Below, piece by piece: positions 15,832 through 22,595 of a stretch of 28,865 bases of DNA. Below the pieces are notes generated by a model, which worked only from the letters and a program-made list of their open reading frames with translations, was not told the origin of the DNA and made no database searches. The first letter of the stretch is position 1. Every line of letters starts with the position of its first letter. Where the stretch lies: NCBI GenBank assembly GCA_965652645.1, contig CBFGXE010000038.1, forward strand, positions 1 to 28,865, written 5' to 3'. The position numbers and the translations under genes were made by a program. This DNA is from ZC4RG30 sp965652645. GTDB lineage: Bacteria > Pseudomonadota > Gammaproteobacteria > Steroidobacterales > Steroidobacteraceae.

Positions 15832-16247
15832 TCCTGCCTGCCCTCTTGCTCCGGATCCGAATCATCGCTGGCCAGCAGCTCGCGGCGCTGGCCGAGGATG
15901 CGCCAGGCAATGAACGCGCCGCCCAGCAGGAAGATCACCGGCGCGATCCACAGCCAGGGAGAACGTGGCTTCAGCAAGATCATCTCGCCGTAGCGGTCGA
16001 CCAGGTATTGCTTCACCTCCTCGTCGCTGCGGCCTTCGCTGACCAGGGTGCGCACCTGGCGGCGGATGTCCACGGCGAACATGGCCGGCGTGTCGGCCAC
16101 GGTCTCGCCCTGGCACTTCAGGCAGCGCAGTTCGTGGATGAGCGCGTTGTAGCGCTCCTGCTGCACCGGATCCTCGAGGCGCTCGGGATCGATGGCAGAG
16201 GCGACGCCGGCCGCCAGCAGCAGCACGATGGGCAGCAGGCGCTTCAT
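15828..16247 (-). CDS. ccmH: Cytochrome c maturation thiol-oxidoreductase CcmH
   Basis: The 139-residue membrane-anchored protein has a cleavable signal (residues 1-18, ASA), the family's LRCLKC redox motif with Cys42 and Cys45, a helical periplasmic domain, and a C-terminal span (about 101-119). It helps keep the apocytochrome CxxCH cysteines reduced for heme ligation, working with CcmG and CcmF. The frame is open far upstream, but the ATG at 16247 is right because it gives the signal peptide and overlaps the ccmG stop by 4 bp. Confidence 0.94.
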   Translation of the reverse strand: MKRLLPIVLLLAAGVASAIDPERLEDPVQQERYNALIHELRCLKCQGETVADTPAMFAVDIRRQVRTLVSEGRSDEEVKQYLVDRYGEMILLKPRSPWLWIAPVIFLLGGAFIAWRILGQRRELLASDDSDPEQEGRQE

Positions 16248-16771
16248 GAGCCGGCCTCGATCAGCGGCAGCATGGTCTCCCGCCACCTCCCGGGCGTGAT
16301 GACGCCGACCACCTTGTCCACCACCAGCCCTTCCGGATTCACCAGGAAGGTCTCTGGCGCGCCATAGACGCCGAAATCGATGGCGGTGTCGCCCTGCTTG
16401 TCCACGCCCACGGCGGCAAAGGGATTGCCCAGCTGGGCCAGCCACTCGCGCGCCAGCTCGTCCTCGTCCTTGTAGTTGAGGCCCAGCAGCGTGACCTTGC
16501 CCTCGCGGGCGATGTCCAGCAGCACCGGATGTTCCACGGTGCACTCGCGGCACCAGGTGCCCCAGACGTTGATAAGCAGCCAGCGGCCCTTGAACGCGGC
16601 GCTGTCCACGTTCGCACCGGGCTTCAGCAGGTCCGGCAGCACGAACTGCGGTGCCGGCTTGCCGATCAGTGCCGAGGGCACCACGGTTTTCTCCGGCGCG
16701 CGGTCCAGCGCGATGGCGAACAGCACCACCAGCCCCGCGAACACCACCAGCGGAATGGCAAAGCGGTTCAT
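16244..16771 (-). CDS. ccmG: Thiol:disulfide interchange protein CcmG/DsbE
   Basis: The 175-residue thioredoxin-fold protein is anchored by an N-terminal span (about 4-22). The active site is WCREC with Cys74 and Cys77 inside NVWGTWCRECTVEHP, and a GVYGAPETFLV segment carries the cis-Pro loop. It receives reducing power from DsbD/CcdA and reduces CcmH or apocytochromes in the periplasm. The ATG at 16771 overlaps the ccmF stop by 4 bp; the longer open frame upstream is a shadow of ccmF. Confidence 0.95.
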   Translation of the reverse strand: MNRFAIPLVVFAGLVVLFAIALDRAPEKTVVPSALIGKPAPQFVLPDLLKPGANVDSAAFKGRWLLINVWGTWCRECTVEHPVLLDIAREGKVTLLGLNYKDEDELAREWLAQLGNPFAAVGVDKQGDTAIDFGVYGAPETFLVNPEGLVVDKVVGVITPGRWRETMLPLIEAGS

Positions 16772-18735
16772 GCCGGGTCTGCCTGCGGGGTGACCGGCAC
16801 GGTCGCCGGCTCCGCCGCCAGGCTCTCGCGCCGCCGGCGGTAGCGTTTGTCGAGCGTGGCGATGAAGCCGCCCGCTGCCATCAGCGCCGCGCCCAGCCAC
16901 AGCAGCTGCATCAGGGGCCGCACCTGCAGCCTGAGCGTCCATGCGCCGCCCCCGGCATCCTCCCCCAGCGTGGCAAGCAGGTCGCGGCGCAGGCTCACGC
17001 CCAGCGCCGACTCGGCCAGCGCCTGCCCGGTGACGAAATAGCCCCGCTTCTCCGGATGCAGCACCGACTCCTCGCGCCCGTCGCGCAGCACGGTGACGGT
17101 GCCCCGCGTGGCGACGTAGTTGGGACCGTCGATCTCCGTCACGCCCTCAAAGCGGAACACGTAGTCACCCAGCTCGGCCGATTCGCCCGCGCGCAGGGCA
17201 ACATCCCGCTCGTACATGCTGCTTTCCATGGTCGTGATGCCCACCGTGATCACGCCCAGCCCCAGGTGGGCCAGCGCCATGCCGAACACGGCCGGCGGCA
17301 GCGACAGGCCGCGGCGCAGGCGATCCACGGGGTCGAAGAGCGCGGTGATCGCAACCCACAGCCCGAGCACCACGCCGATGGGGCCCAGCAGCGAGCGATC
17401 GCCATAGAGGCCCAGCATCATCGCCAGGCCCAGCACCACCGAAAGGGCCAGCGCGCCCCATAGCCGGTTGCGCGATTCGCCCAGCTGCCCCCGCTTCCAG
17501 CGCGCGAAGGTACCCAGCGGCACCAGCGCCAGCAGCGGCAGCATGGGCAGCAGGAACATCGGGTTGAAATACGGCGGCCCCACCGACAGCGTGCCCCGTC
17601 CCAGCGCGTCGGCGATCATCGGCGCCAGCGTTCCCCCGAACACCACCGCGGTGGCCACCACCAGCAGGATGTTGTTGAACAGCAGGAAGCTCTCGCGCGA
17701 GGTCAGGTCGAAACCGGCGGAGGAACGCAGCATCGGCGCCCGCCACACATACAGCGCCAGCGAGCCGCCGATGGTGAGCACCAGGAACGCCAGGATGAAG
17801 ATGCCGCGCGCCGGATCGGCGGCGAAGCTGTGCACCGAGGTGAGCACGCCCGAGCGCACCAGGAAGGTGGCCAGCAGGCAGAACGAGAAGGCCATGATGG
17901 CCAGCAGCAGCGTCCAGCTCTTGAACAGGCCGCGCTTGTCGGTGACCGACAGCGAGTGGATCAGGGCCGTGCCCAGCAGCCAGGGCATCAGGATGGCGTT
18001 CTCCACCGGATCCCAGGCCCACCAGCCGCCCCACCCCAGCTCGTAATACGCCCACCAGCTGCCCATGGCGATGCCCAGCGTGAGGAACATCCACGCCACG
18101 GTGGTCCAGGGCCGCGTCCAGCGCGCCCACACCTGGTCGAGCTTGCCCTGGATCATCGCCGCGCAGGCGAAGGCAAAGGCCACCGAGAATCCCACGTAAC
18201 CCACGTAGAGCATGGGCGGGTGGATGGTGAGGGCGAAGTCCTGCAGCACGGGATTCAGGTCCACGCCATCGGGCAGGCCCGGCTGCAGGCGCGTGAACGG
18301 ATTGGAAGTGGCCAGCGAGAACAGCAGGAAGCCGCTGCTGATCAGGCCGAGCACGCCCAGCACGCGTGCCACGAAGTCCCGCGGCAGGCTGGTGGAGAAG
18401 GCCGCCACCGCCAGCGTCCAGATCGACAGCACGAACACCCAGAACAGCAGGCTGCCCTCGTGGTTGCCCCACACGGCGGCGATGCGGAAATACACCGGCA
18501 ATGCCGAGTTGGAGTTGGCGGCCACCAGGCGCACCGTGAAGTCGTTGTGCAGGAAGGCCCACGTGAGGCAGATGAAGGCCACCGCCAGCAGCACGAACTG
18601 CCCGGCCACGGCCGGATACACCGCCTGCATCCAGCGTTGCTGCCCGCGCCAGGGCCCGACCAGGCCGAAGAAGGTCTGTGCCAGCGCCACCAGCAGCGCC
18701 AGGACCAGCGCGTACTGACCAATCTCTGGGATCAT
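16768..18735 (-). CDS. ccmF: Heme lyase subunit CcmF
   Basis: The 655-residue polytopic membrane protein is the core of the cytochrome c synthetase, which takes heme from holo-CcmE and attaches it to apocytochrome c. The tryptophan-rich WWD domain is visible at about 227-252 (GGWWAWDPVEN). Conserved early features include VWGNHEGSLLFW (88-99) and IHPPMLYVGY (171-180), both carrying His. A large periplasmic domain sits near the C-terminus before the last span. Length is normal for the family. It lies 12 bp downstream of ccmE. Confidence 0.97.
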   Translation of the reverse strand: MIPEIGQYALVLALLVALAQTFFGLVGPWRGQQRWMQAVYPAVAGQFVLLAVAFICLTWAFLHNDFTVRLVAANSNSALPVYFRIAAVWGNHEGSLLFWVFVLSIWTLAVAAFSTSLPRDFVARVLGVLGLISSGFLLFSLATSNPFTRLQPGLPDGVDLNPVLQDFALTIHPPMLYVGYVGFSVAFAFACAAMIQGKLDQVWARWTRPWTTVAWMFLTLGIAMGSWWAYYELGWGGWWAWDPVENAILMPWLLGTALIHSLSVTDKRGLFKSWTLLLAIMAFSFCLLATFLVRSGVLTSVHSFAADPARGIFILAFLVLTIGGSLALYVWRAPMLRSSAGFDLTSRESFLLFNNILLVVATAVVFGGTLAPMIADALGRGTLSVGPPYFNPMFLLPMLPLLALVPLGTFARWKRGQLGESRNRLWGALALSVVLGLAMMLGLYGDRSLLGPIGVVLGLWVAITALFDPVDRLRRGLSLPPAVFGMALAHLGLGVITVGITTMESSMYERDVALRAGESAELGDYVFRFEGVTEIDGPNYVATRGTVTVLRDGREESVLHPEKRGYFVTGQALAESALGVSLRRDLLATLGEDAGGGAWTLRLQVRPLMQLLWLGAALMAAGGFIATLDKRYRRRRESLAAEPATVPVTPQADPA

Positions 18736-18747
18736 GTCATTGCTCCG

Positions 18748-19200
18748 CTACTGCGGTGGTGCCGGCTGGTCCAGCCGTGATTCGCCGCGGCGCAGGGACT
18801 CCTGCACGGCCGGGGGCATGTAGTTCTCGTCGTGCTTGGCGAGGACCTCGTCGGCGACGAACACACCTTCCTCGTTGAGGCGGCCATTGGCCACTACGCC
18901 GGAGTTCTCCTTGAAGAGGTCCGGCAGCACGCGGTCGTAGACCACCGGCACATCGGCCGCGTAGTCGGTGACGACAAAGCGCACCTCCAGCGAACCCGGC
19001 GTGCGCTGCAGGCTGCCGGGCTTCACCATGCCGCCGAGCTGGAAACGCTGGCCGGGCTGGCGGGCCCCGGCCGCAACTTCAGTCGGGGGCGTATAGCCGA
19101 TGGCGAACTTGCCCGAGAACAGCGCCAGCCCTGCGGCGATGCCCACGCCGGCCACGATGCCGACCACCATGAAGAGGCGCCGTTTCTGCACCGGGGTCAT
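18748..19200 (-). CDS. ccmE: Heme chaperone CcmE
   Basis: The 150-residue periplasmic heme chaperone is anchored by one N-terminal span (about 8-28). The OB-fold has the usual YTPPTEV, FQLGGMVKPGS and VVYDRVLPDLFKENSGVV segments. His123 in LAKHDENYMPP is the residue that binds heme covalently, and Tyr127 is the axial ligand. It carries heme from CcmABCD to CcmF. The ATG overlaps the ccmD stop by 4 bp. Confidence 0.96.
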   Translation of the reverse strand: MTPVQKRRLFMVVGIVAGVGIAAGLALFSGKFAIGYTPPTEVAAGARQPGQRFQLGGMVKPGSLQRTPGSLEVRFVVTDYAADVPVVYDRVLPDLFKENSGVVANGRLNEEGVFVADEVLAKHDENYMPPAVQESLRRGESRLDQPAPPQ

Positions 19201-19361
19201 GGGGAGTCCTCCTGCATGGCAAGGCGGCGACGGGCCTCAGCACGGGCCGCGCGCAGCTGGCGCCGCGCGATCCAGACGTTCAGCCACAGCGCGCCGATGG
19301 CGATTGCATAGGCGGGCCAGATGAAGATGCCGTAGCCCTTCATGTCGAGGAATTCGCTCAT
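19197..19361 (-). CDS. ccmD: Heme exporter subunit CcmD
   Basis: This small 54-residue protein has one membrane span (about 12-30, FIWPAYAIAIGALWLNVW) followed by a basic, helical tail rich in Arg and Ala. CcmD helps release holo-CcmE from the CcmABC complex. It is identified by size, topology, the GYGIFIWPAY motif and position between ccmC and ccmE. It overlaps ccmC by 4 bp at its start and ccmE by 4 bp at its end. The frame is open far upstream, but only this part is real. Confidence 0.9.
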   Translation of the reverse strand: MSEFLDMKGYGIFIWPAYAIAIGALWLNVWIARRQLRAARAEARRRLAMQEDSP

Positions 19362-20107
19362 GCTGCCTCCCCGCGCGAGAGTTCCTCGCGTAGCCAGGCG
19401 CCGCCGCGTTCCCGGCGCAGCACCTCGGCCCGGGCGCGCATCAGCAACAGCGCGATGAAATAGAACGTGAAGGCCGCGATCATCACCAGCAGCGGCCACA
19501 GCATGGAACCGGGCATCGAGGGACCATCGGCGCGCATCAACGTGGGCGCCTGATGCAGCGAGTTCCACCACTCCACGGAGTAGTGCACGATGGGCACGTT
19601 GACCACGCCCACCAGGGCCAGCACGGCACTGGCACGGTCGGCCCGGTCGCGGTCCTCGATGGCGCCGCGCAGCGCGATGTAGCCGAGGAAGAAGAACAGC
19701 ACGAACAGCTGCGACACCAGGCGCGGATCCCAGGTCCACCAGGTGCCCCAGGTGGGCTCGCCCCAGATCATGCCGGTGACCAGCGACACCACCGTGAAGC
19801 TGGCGCCGGCCGGCGCGCAGGCGGCAGCCACGGCATGTGCGACCTTGATGCGCCAGATGAGGCCGACAGCGGCGGCGATTGCCATCGACGGGTAAGTCAT
19901 CAGCGCGAGGTCGGACGAGGGCACGTGCACGTAGATGATGCGGTAGACCTCGCTCTGGTAATAATCGACCGGCGCCGTGACCAGCCCGCCATAGAGGCCG
20001 ACCAGCAACAGGATCGTCGCGATGCCCAGGAACCACGGCGCCCAACTGCCCGCGATGCGGTAGAAGTAAGGCGGCGATCCGAAACGATGGAACCATGTCC
20101 AGCTCAT
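19358..20107 (-). CDS. ccmC: Heme handling protein CcmC
   Basis: The 249-residue protein with six membrane spans presents heme to CcmE. The WWD domain (WGEPTWGTWWTWDPRL, about 115-130) is flanked by His61 (YVHVPSSD) and His175 (VPIVHYSVEWW), the conserved axial heme ligands of the family. It starts 11 bp after ccmB, with an ATG at 20107. Confidence 0.97.
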   Translation of the reverse strand: MSWTWFHRFGSPPYFYRIAGSWAPWFLGIATILLLVGLYGGLVTAPVDYYQSEVYRIIYVHVPSSDLALMTYPSMAIAAAVGLIWRIKVAHAVAAACAPAGASFTVVSLVTGMIWGEPTWGTWWTWDPRLVSQLFVLFFFLGYIALRGAIEDRDRADRASAVLALVGVVNVPIVHYSVEWWNSLHQAPTLMRADGPSMPGSMLWPLLVMIAAFTFYFIALLLMRARAEVLRRERGGAWLREELSRGEAA

Positions 20108-20118
20108 AGCCCTTGATT

Positions 20119-20805
20119 TTACTCCATGCTGATACGCACGGCCGCCGCGGCCGCCAGCGGCGCCAGCGTGAGGGCCAGCACACCCATTGCTCCCAGCAGG
20201 TACAGCGCGCCTGCCGCCTGCTCTCCGGCGATCGCCCAGGCAGTGGCCCGCGCGCCGAAGATCAGCACCGGCGCCACCAGCGGCAGCACCAGCAGCGAAA
20301 GCAGTGCACCACCCCGCCGCGTGCCCAGCGTGAGGCCGGCACCAATGGCGCCGATCAGGCTCAGGCTGAGGCTACCCAGAAACAGTGCCAGCACAATGCC
20401 CGGCAGGGCCGGCACGGGCGCCGCCAGGCTCAGGGCTGCCAGCGGACCCACCAGCACCATGGGCAGTCCGGTCAGCAGCCAGTGCGTGGCGGTCTTGGCC
20501 AGCAGCAATGCGGTGAACGACTGTCCAGACAGCGCGTACTGCTCCAAAGTTCCATCCCGCGCGTCCTCGCGGAAGAGCACGTCCAGCGCCAGCAGGGAGG
20601 CCAGCAGCAGTGACACCCACAGCGCGGCCGGCGCGACCATCCGCAGGCGCGAAGGTTCCGGGTCCATGGCCAGCGGGAACAGCATGGCCACCAGCACGAA
20701 GAATCCCAGTGGCTGCAGCCACTCGCCCGGGCGCCGCGCCGCCAGCAGCAGGTCACGCCGGAGCACGGCCAGTGCGGCGGCCAGCGCGGAGGCGCGGGCG
20801 TTCAC
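20119..20805 (-). CDS. ccmB: Heme exporter permease CcmB
   Basis: The 228-residue permease with about six spans is the membrane partner of the CcmA ATPase. Family features are the N-terminal LRRDLLLAARRPGEWLQPLGFF, the loop LFREDARDGTLEQ, and repeated Leu/Ala/Gly-rich spans. The GTG at 20805 is chosen because it overlaps the ccmA stop (GTGA) and gives the family N-terminus; the open frame runs 28 codons further upstream inside ccmA. Confidence 0.93.
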   Translation of the reverse strand: MNARASALAAALAVLRRDLLLAARRPGEWLQPLGFFVLVAMLFPLAMDPEPSRLRMVAPAALWVSLLLASLLALDVLFREDARDGTLEQYALSGQSFTALLLAKTATHWLLTGLPMVLVGPLAALSLAAPVPALPGIVLALFLGSLSLSLIGAIGAGLTLGTRRGGALLSLLVLPLVAPVLIFGARATAWAIAGEQAAGALYLLGAMGVLALTLAPLAAAAAVRISME

Positions 20806-21431
20806 TGCAATGCCTCCTGCGGTGCGCGCCAGAGGCGATTGTTGATGCCGGCCAGTTCGATGGCGCGATGGGTGGCCACGATGGCGCATCCGCCGGCGGC
20901 CAGGTGCGCGCCCAGCAGCTTCTCGAACACCGCCTGTCCTGCCGCATCGAGGTTGGTCGCCGGCTCATCCAGCAGCCACAGTTTCGCGCCCCACAGGGAC
21001 AGCCGGGCCAGCGCGACGCGGCGCTTCTGGCCCGCGGACATGCTGCGCACCGGCAACGCGGGGTCGATGGCGCCAAGGCCCGCCTGCCCGAGTGCGGCAT
21101 GCAATTGATCGTCGCCCCGCGGCAGGCGCAGTGCACAGGAGTAGCGCAGGTTCTCCAGCGCGGTGAGGTCTCCCTTCAGTGCGCTCTCGTGGCCCAGGTA
21201 GGCCAGTTCCCAGTGGAAGGCATCGCGATCCTTTTCCACGTCGGCGCCCTGCCAACGCACCACGCCCTGCTCCGGGTGCAGGAAACCCGCCAGGCAGCGC
21301 AGCAACGTGGTCTTGCCCGTGCCGTTGGGCCACAGCAGCTGCAGCAGTTGTCCGGCGGCCACCTGGAATTGCAGGCCGCGCAGCAAGTGCCGGTCGCCAC
21401 GCCAGAGGTGCAGTTGAGATACTTCGAGCAA
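20802..21431 (-). CDS. ccmA: Heme exporter ATPase CcmA
   Basis: The 209-residue ABC ATPase powers release of holo-CcmE from CcmC. It has the signature motif SAGQKRRVALARL (about 132-144), Walker B LWLLDEPATNLD, and the switch His in VATHR. The Walker A box reads WPNGTGKTT at 34-42: Trp34 stands where the P-loop normally has its first Gly, while Lys40 and Thr41 are intact. I chose the TTG at 21431 because it gives the family start MLEV; a TTG ten codons earlier (21461) is the alternative, and there is no ATG. It follows tRNA-Leu by 64 bp and may be transcribed with it. A one-base sequencing error (GGG read as TGG) could explain Trp34. Confidence 0.92.
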   Translation of the reverse strand: MLEVSQLHLWRGDRHLLRGLQFQVAAGQLLQLLWPNGTGKTTLLRCLAGFLHPEQGVVRWQGADVEKDRDAFHWELAYLGHESALKGDLTALENLRYSCALRLPRGDDQLHAALGQAGLGAIDPALPVRSMSAGQKRRVALARLSLWGAKLWLLDEPATNLDAAGQAVFEKLLGAHLAAGGCAIVATHRAIELAGINNRLWRAPQEALQ

Positions 21432-21495
21432 GTTGTCAGTTCTTCGCTGTGCCCAGGGCAAGGCTCGCAGGCTGTGCCGGCTGCCCGGACCGGCG

Positions 21496-21582
21496 TGGTG
21501 CGGACGGCGGGAATCGAACCCACACTTCCTTGCGGAAAGCAGATTTTAAGTCTGCTGCGTCTACCAGTTTCGCCACGTCCGC
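21496..21582 (-). tRNA. tRNA-Leu (anticodon TAA)
   Basis: An 87-nt class II tRNA on the minus strand. The acceptor stem is GCGGACG/CGTCCGC with discriminator A and encoded CCA (21496-21498). Anticodon stem GCAGA/TCTGC encloses the loop CTTAAAA, giving anticodon TAA (UUA codons). A long variable arm (TTTCCGCAAGGAAG) typical of Leu is present, with T loop TTCGATT. In E. coli the same isoacceptor (leuZ) directly follows tRNA-Cys. Confidence 0.96.
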
Positions 21583-21640
21583 TTGCAGGCAATCTTCCGG
21601 TGCGGGGCCCCGGCCCGTTCCGCCTGCCGGAGCGGTGGCG

Positions 21641-21649
21641 ATCATAACA
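21641..21649 (-). promoter_or_regulatory. Extended -10 promoter for tRNA-Leu and perhaps ccm
   Basis: The minus strand reads TGTTATGAT, a TG-extended -10 with TATGAT matching 5 of 6. A GC-rich stretch follows, as in stringently controlled promoters. There is no clear -35, which extended -10 promoters can do without. The predicted start is about 50 nt upstream of the tRNA. It lies inside the palindrome at 21636-21655, so a repressor could act here. Confidence 0.5.
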
Positions 21650-21654
21650 TCGCC
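21645..21654 (+). repeat. Left copy of a 10-bp inverted repeat bounding the efflux cassette
   Basis: TAACATCGCC on the plus strand, pointing into the cassette and followed by ATGG. Its inverted partner lies at 28771-28780. No target-site duplication or transposase accompanies it. Confidence 0.4.
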
Positions 21655-21683
21655 ATGGGGGGCACGCCGGCCGGCGCCGGTCA

Positions 21684-22595
21684 TCAAGGATGCAGGTCAT
21701 CCCGGCTGCAATGGCGGTGCTCCATCTGCAGCGTGGCGTGGTGGATGTGGAAGCGCCGCGCAAGGAGCTGCCCCAGGCGCTGCCTCTCCTCGTCGATGTC
21801 GGCTTCCGGGTCGATTACCACATGCGCTGTCAGCAGCACTTCCGCGGAACCCAGGGCCCAGACATGCAGGTCGTGCACGTCGCGCACGCCCGGGCTGTCC
21901 GCCAGGGCTTCGCGCACCTCGGCCAGGTCGAGTCCAGCCGGCGCGGCTTCCAGGAGGATGTGGCCGGCATCGCGCAGCAGCGCCCAGGTGCGCGGCAGGA
22001 TCCACAGGCCGATCAGCACGGCGACCACCGCATCGATCCAGGTCCAGCCCGTGAAGTGGATCAGCAGTGCGCCGATGATGGCGGCGGCCGAGCCCAGCGC
22101 ATCACTCCACACCTCAAGGTATGCACCACGCAGGTTGAGGTTGGCCTGGCTGCCGGCATGGAGCAGCCGCATCGAGACGAGATTGACGGCGAGACCCAGG
22201 GTGGCCACCAGCAGCATGCCTTGCGCGGCTACGGGCGCCGGGTTCCTGATCCTTCCGGCCGCCTCCCAGAGCACATAGCCTGCGACGATGATGAGCATGG
22301 CCCCGTTGACCATGGCGCCGAAGGATTCCAGCCGCGCGTAGCCGTAGCTGCGCCGCGGGTCCGGCGGCCGTCGCGCCAGGCGCAGTGCCGCCAGCGACAC
22401 AGCCAGCGCGGCCACGTCGGTAGCCATATGCGCGGCATCCGACAGCAACGCCAGGCTGTGCGTGAGCAGGCCGCCGGCGACCTCCACCACCAGGAAGCTG
22501 GCGGTGAGCACCAGCGCCTGGATCAGGCGCTTCTCATGTACGCCGCTGCCTTCACCTGCGGCAGCGTGATGAGCGTGGTGATGCGCGCCGCTCAA
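21684..22595 (-). CDS. Cation diffusion facilitator (CzcD-like)
   Basis: The 303-residue CDF metal/proton antiporter exports divalent cations such as Zn, Cd or Co from cytoplasm to periplasm. A His-rich N-terminus (residues 5-10), six spans and a C-terminal cytoplasmic ferredoxin-like domain with several His (DVHDLHVWAL, FHIHHATLQMEH) are visible. The transport site is His56/Asp60 in span 2 and Glu161/Asp165 in span 5; most Zn/Cd members have His in place of this Glu, though EVWSD occurs in some CzcD relatives. The start is a TTG overlapping the czcA stop (TTGA), so translation is coupled. It is the last gene of the cassette. Confidence 0.92.
   Translation of the reverse strand: MSGAHHHAHHAAAGEGSGVHEKRLIQALVLTASFLVVEVAGGLLTHSLALLSDAAHMATDVAALAVSLAALRLARRPPDPRRSYGYARLESFGAMVNGAMLIIVAGYVLWEAAGRIRNPAPVAAQGMLLVATLGLAVNLVSMRLLHAGSQANLNLRGAYLEVWSDALGSAAAIIGALLIHFTGWTWIDAVVAVLIGLWILPRTWALLRDAGHILLEAAPAGLDLAEVREALADSPGVRDVHDLHVWALGSAEVLLTAHVVIDPEADIDEERQRLGQLLARRFHIHHATLQMEHRHCSRDDLHP

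Larger units (their letters stand above)
21636..21655. repeat. Palindrome over the tRNA-Leu promoter
   Basis: TGGCGAT (21636-21642) and ATCGCCA (21649-21655) are perfect inverted repeats around a 6-bp spacer. The structure covers the extended -10. It could be an operator half-site pair or the stem of a hairpin ending transcription of the efflux cassette upstream, but no T-run follows. Confidence 0.45.

Noticed and set aside
21583..21683. Duplicated tRNA-Cys 3' end as an integration site (att) near tRNA-Leu
   Set aside because: I searched this gap by eye for the tRNA-Cys T-arm and acceptor sequence and found no copy, so integrase-type insertion with a direct repeat is not supported.
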